Source: Cylicocyclus nassatus
Taxonomy: Eukaryota; Nematoda; Chromadorea; Rhabditida; Strongylidae
Assembly: GCA_958299035.1 (NCBI GenBank)
Contig: CATQJL010000223.1
Span: forward strand, 9,909,753-9,973,752
Length of the DNA: 64,000 nt
Direction of reading: 5' to 3'
Shown here: positions 62,355 through 64,000 of the stretch, one piece after another
Position numbering within the stretch: the stretch's first letter is position 1
How the letters are laid out: the number at the start of each line of letters is the position of its first letter
The notes under the pieces: generated by a model
What the model saw: only the letters and a program-made list of their open reading frames with translations
Database searches by the model: none
Told to the model about the DNA's origin: nothing
Made by a program: the position numbers and the translations under genes

Positions 62355-62750
62355 TGTACACACAAACACACAAACAGACATTTAGCTTCATGTATAAAAT
62401 TCCAAATATAGCTCCATTATTTGTTGCGCGGAATTTTAGAAGAAGTCAAGAGAGTTTGAAGGTCCAAAGGCAAACGTTATTTCCAGAAATTCAAGAAGTA
62501 GTTGTTCAAAAACAATGCTGCCGGTATATGTGTGCATTCCTTCTAGTCAGTAAACTCACAAGGGAAGGATACTCGGTCGAAGTGGCCATTTGGAATGAGC
62601 TGTATATCAAGAAATCGTCCTCCGTAAGGCAAACTCAAAACTACTTTCGTTAGGTGCCGAGCGGTTTTGTGGGGGGAATTACAAGGCCATTTTCCTCCGG
62701 CGCAGCTAGTGCACCCAGTGATGAGCGAGGCGCTAGAATAACGCAACAGT

Positions 62751-62821
62751 GTGGCAGTGGCGCAGTGGCAACGCAGCGGGCTACGAAGCAGATGGTCGAT
62801 GGTTCGAGTCCTGTTGCTGCT
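62751..62821 (+). repeat. tRNA-Arg(ACG)-like sequence in the left arm
   Basis: Box A TGGCGCAGTGG and box B GGTTCGAGTCC are exact RNA polymerase III promoter matches at tRNA spacing; the loop CTACGAA gives anticodon ACG. The acceptor and T stems do not pair, so it is not a working tRNA. A SINE head or tRNA pseudogene is more likely. Confidence 0.65.
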
Positions 62822-63583
62822 ATTTTGTTTTGCAGTTCTGTAAAAAGTCTATTGGGTGACAGCAAACGAGAAATACTATTTCCAGGCAGTCGAAACAAGC
62901 TAGTTACTACAAAAAAGCCACTATTTCTGCAATAAGCTATAATCCTCTAAAATATGTGAATCTGTGGAGGTTATGATGTCACAACAAGGGATTCAAGTGA
63001 TATATTAACATGTATGGAATACAACCACAAAATGCTCAAAGTAGAAGAGCTTCTCGCAGAGCGCACATCGGATAAAATGAAACGATGACAATCAGCAGCT
63101 TCACAATTGCCTATCAAAGTCGGTGAAAAACAGTACTGAATAGGAGACTCGAATTCGCCGGCGTGGTTGTGAATGTATCCGGCTGCATCCATGGGTATGA
63201 GAGCAAATTTTTGAATCGCGGCGAGCAAAATTGTGTGTAAATGAGCGATAAGATCTTAAGGATGGAATCCCTATGATGCAAGGTAAAGTTCAGATCAAGA
63301 GCCAATAAATGGGATGTGAATCGATTGCAATTTTGCAAGTGCGCGCGGCGAGAAGCTCTTCTGCTTTGAGCATTCTGTGGTTGTATTCCATGCATGTTAA
63401 TATATCATTTGAACCCATTGTTGTGACATCATAACCTCCACAGATTCACATATTGTAAAAGATTATGGCTTATTGTAGAAATAGTGACTTTTTTGCAGTA
63501 AATAGCTTGTTTGAACTGCCTAGAAATAGTATTTCTCGTTTGCTGTCACCCAATAGACTTTTTATAGAACTGCAAAACAAAGT

Positions 63584-63654
63584 AGCAGCAACAAGACTCG
63601 AACCCTGGACCATCTGCTTCGTAGTCCGCTGCGTTGCCACTGCGCCACTGCCAC
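63584..63654 (-). repeat. tRNA-Arg(ACG)-like sequence in the right arm
   Basis: Mirror copy of 62751-62821 with box A TGGCGCAGTGG, loop CTACGAA and box B GGTTCGAGTCT (the last position altered). Stems are also poor. Confidence 0.6.
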
Positions 63655-63848
63655 ACTGACGCGTTATTCTAACGCCTGGCTCATCACTGGGTGCGCTGGC
63701 TGCGCCGGAGGAAAATGGCCTTGTAACTCCCCCCACAAAACCGCCCGGCACCTAGCGAAAGTAGTTCTGAGTTTGCCTTACGGAGGACGGTTTCCTAATA
63801 TACAGCTCATTTCAAATGGCCACTTCGACCGAGTATCCTTCCCTTGTC

Positions 63849-64000
63849 AGTACCATTCTAATTATGCACTACCAAGGTTTTCAATATCTTCAAGCATTAG
63901 AACCCCGAACTTCACACTTCTAACCACTCATAACTTCTCTAAAACACCGCACAGCAGACGCATTCAATGATATGTATTTCATTCCAGTTAACACTGCGAT
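63849..64000 (-). repeat. Arm of the 42.7-43.6-kb element family
   Basis: Read on the minus strand it gives AACTGGAATGAAATACATAT, CATTGAATGCGTCTGCTG, GAGAAGTTATGAGTGGTTAG and GTGTGAAGTTCGGGGTTCTA. These correspond in order to AATTGGAATGACGAACCGCA, CATTAGATGCGTCTTGATG, GAAGAAGTTATGAAAGGTTA and GTGAAGTAACGGAGGGTTTT at 42911-43053. The window ends within it. Confidence 0.6.

Larger units (their letters stand above)
62550..63848. repeat. 1.3-kb inverted repeat with ~520-bp arms
   Basis: Left arm 62550-63067 and right arm 63332-63848 are complementary over their length with scattered differences, around a ~265-bp spacer. Paired landmarks: AAGGGAAGGATACTCGGTCG, CCTCCGTAAGGCAAACTCA, CAAGGCCATTTTCCTCCGGC, a tRNA-like sequence, CTATTGGGTGACAGCAAACG, GGTTATGATGTCACAACAA, and GGAATACAACCACA. 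No transposase is encoded. It may be a non-autonomous long-TIR element or an inverted duplication of a tRNA-bearing repeat. Confidence 0.85.

Noticed and set aside
61874..62391. 165- and 126-codon minus-strand frames
   Set aside because: Made of Repeat A and the palindromic MITE inserted in it; the Gly-rich part is a C-rich DNA tract.
62751..62821. Functional tRNA-Arg gene
   Set aside because: Box A, box B and an ACG anticodon loop are present, but the acceptor and T stems do not pair; kept only as tRNA-like repeat.

Overview
The window looks like a repeat-rich, gene-poor stretch of a eukaryotic genome, most probably a nematode. The support is a set of reading frames that join across very short GT-AG introns (44-54 nt, with TTTCAG, TTTAG or TTGTAG acceptors), acceptor-like sites a few bases upstream of start codons (compatible with trans-splicing), an RTE-type non-LTR retrotransposon, and many palindromic non-autonomous DNA transposons. 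No bacterial operons, rRNA or intact tRNA were seen. The species cannot be named from sequence alone.

Layout. 1-800: inverted arrays of a ~120-bp repeat, whose family recurs at 14.6-14.8 kb and 61.9-62.1 kb. 2.3-4.0 kb: abutting and nested MITEs. 4.8-17.8 kb: small split genes (4849-5050, 7109-8356, 11282-12059 minus, 15057-15217, 16864-17394) between MITEs. 18.1-20.1 kb: repeats. 20.17-23.28 kb: an almost complete but dead RTE-like element on the minus strand with a 15-bp target-site duplication. 24.8-27.4 kb: repeat relics. 27.4-27.6 kb: a two-exon gene for a signal-peptide-bearing Cys-rich peptide with a Cys-flanked RGDW loop. 28.8-29.0 kb: a partial minus-strand exon running into a 500-N gap. 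29.53 kb: a stretch matching the SMART cDNA-synthesis primer, left at the contig edge. 29.56-31.6 kb: a Penelope-like element (reverse transcriptase plus GIY-YIG endonuclease) with one internal stop and a minimal hammerhead ribozyme downstream. 31.7-38.4 kb: several MITEs, including a mariner-type palindrome interrupted by a TTAA-flanked MITE. 38.9-48.3 kb: scattered candidate exons, including a multi-exon region at 43.6-45.1 kb with membrane segments. 49.3-60.8 kb: three more mariner/IS630-type non-autonomous elements, GC-rich MITEs and AT-rich sequence. 61.5-61.9 kb: a two-exon small gene. 62.5-63.85 kb: a 1.3-kb inverted repeat whose ~520-bp arms each carry a tRNA-Arg(ACG)-like sequence.

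The genes do not form an evident pathway. The dominant story is mobile DNA: at least eight repeat families, with nesting that gives relative ages. The host genes are small, poorly conserved and mostly unrecognised; several look secreted or membrane-bound. All gene models were read by eye from splice signals and frame, without homology searches or RNA evidence, and carry matching confidence.
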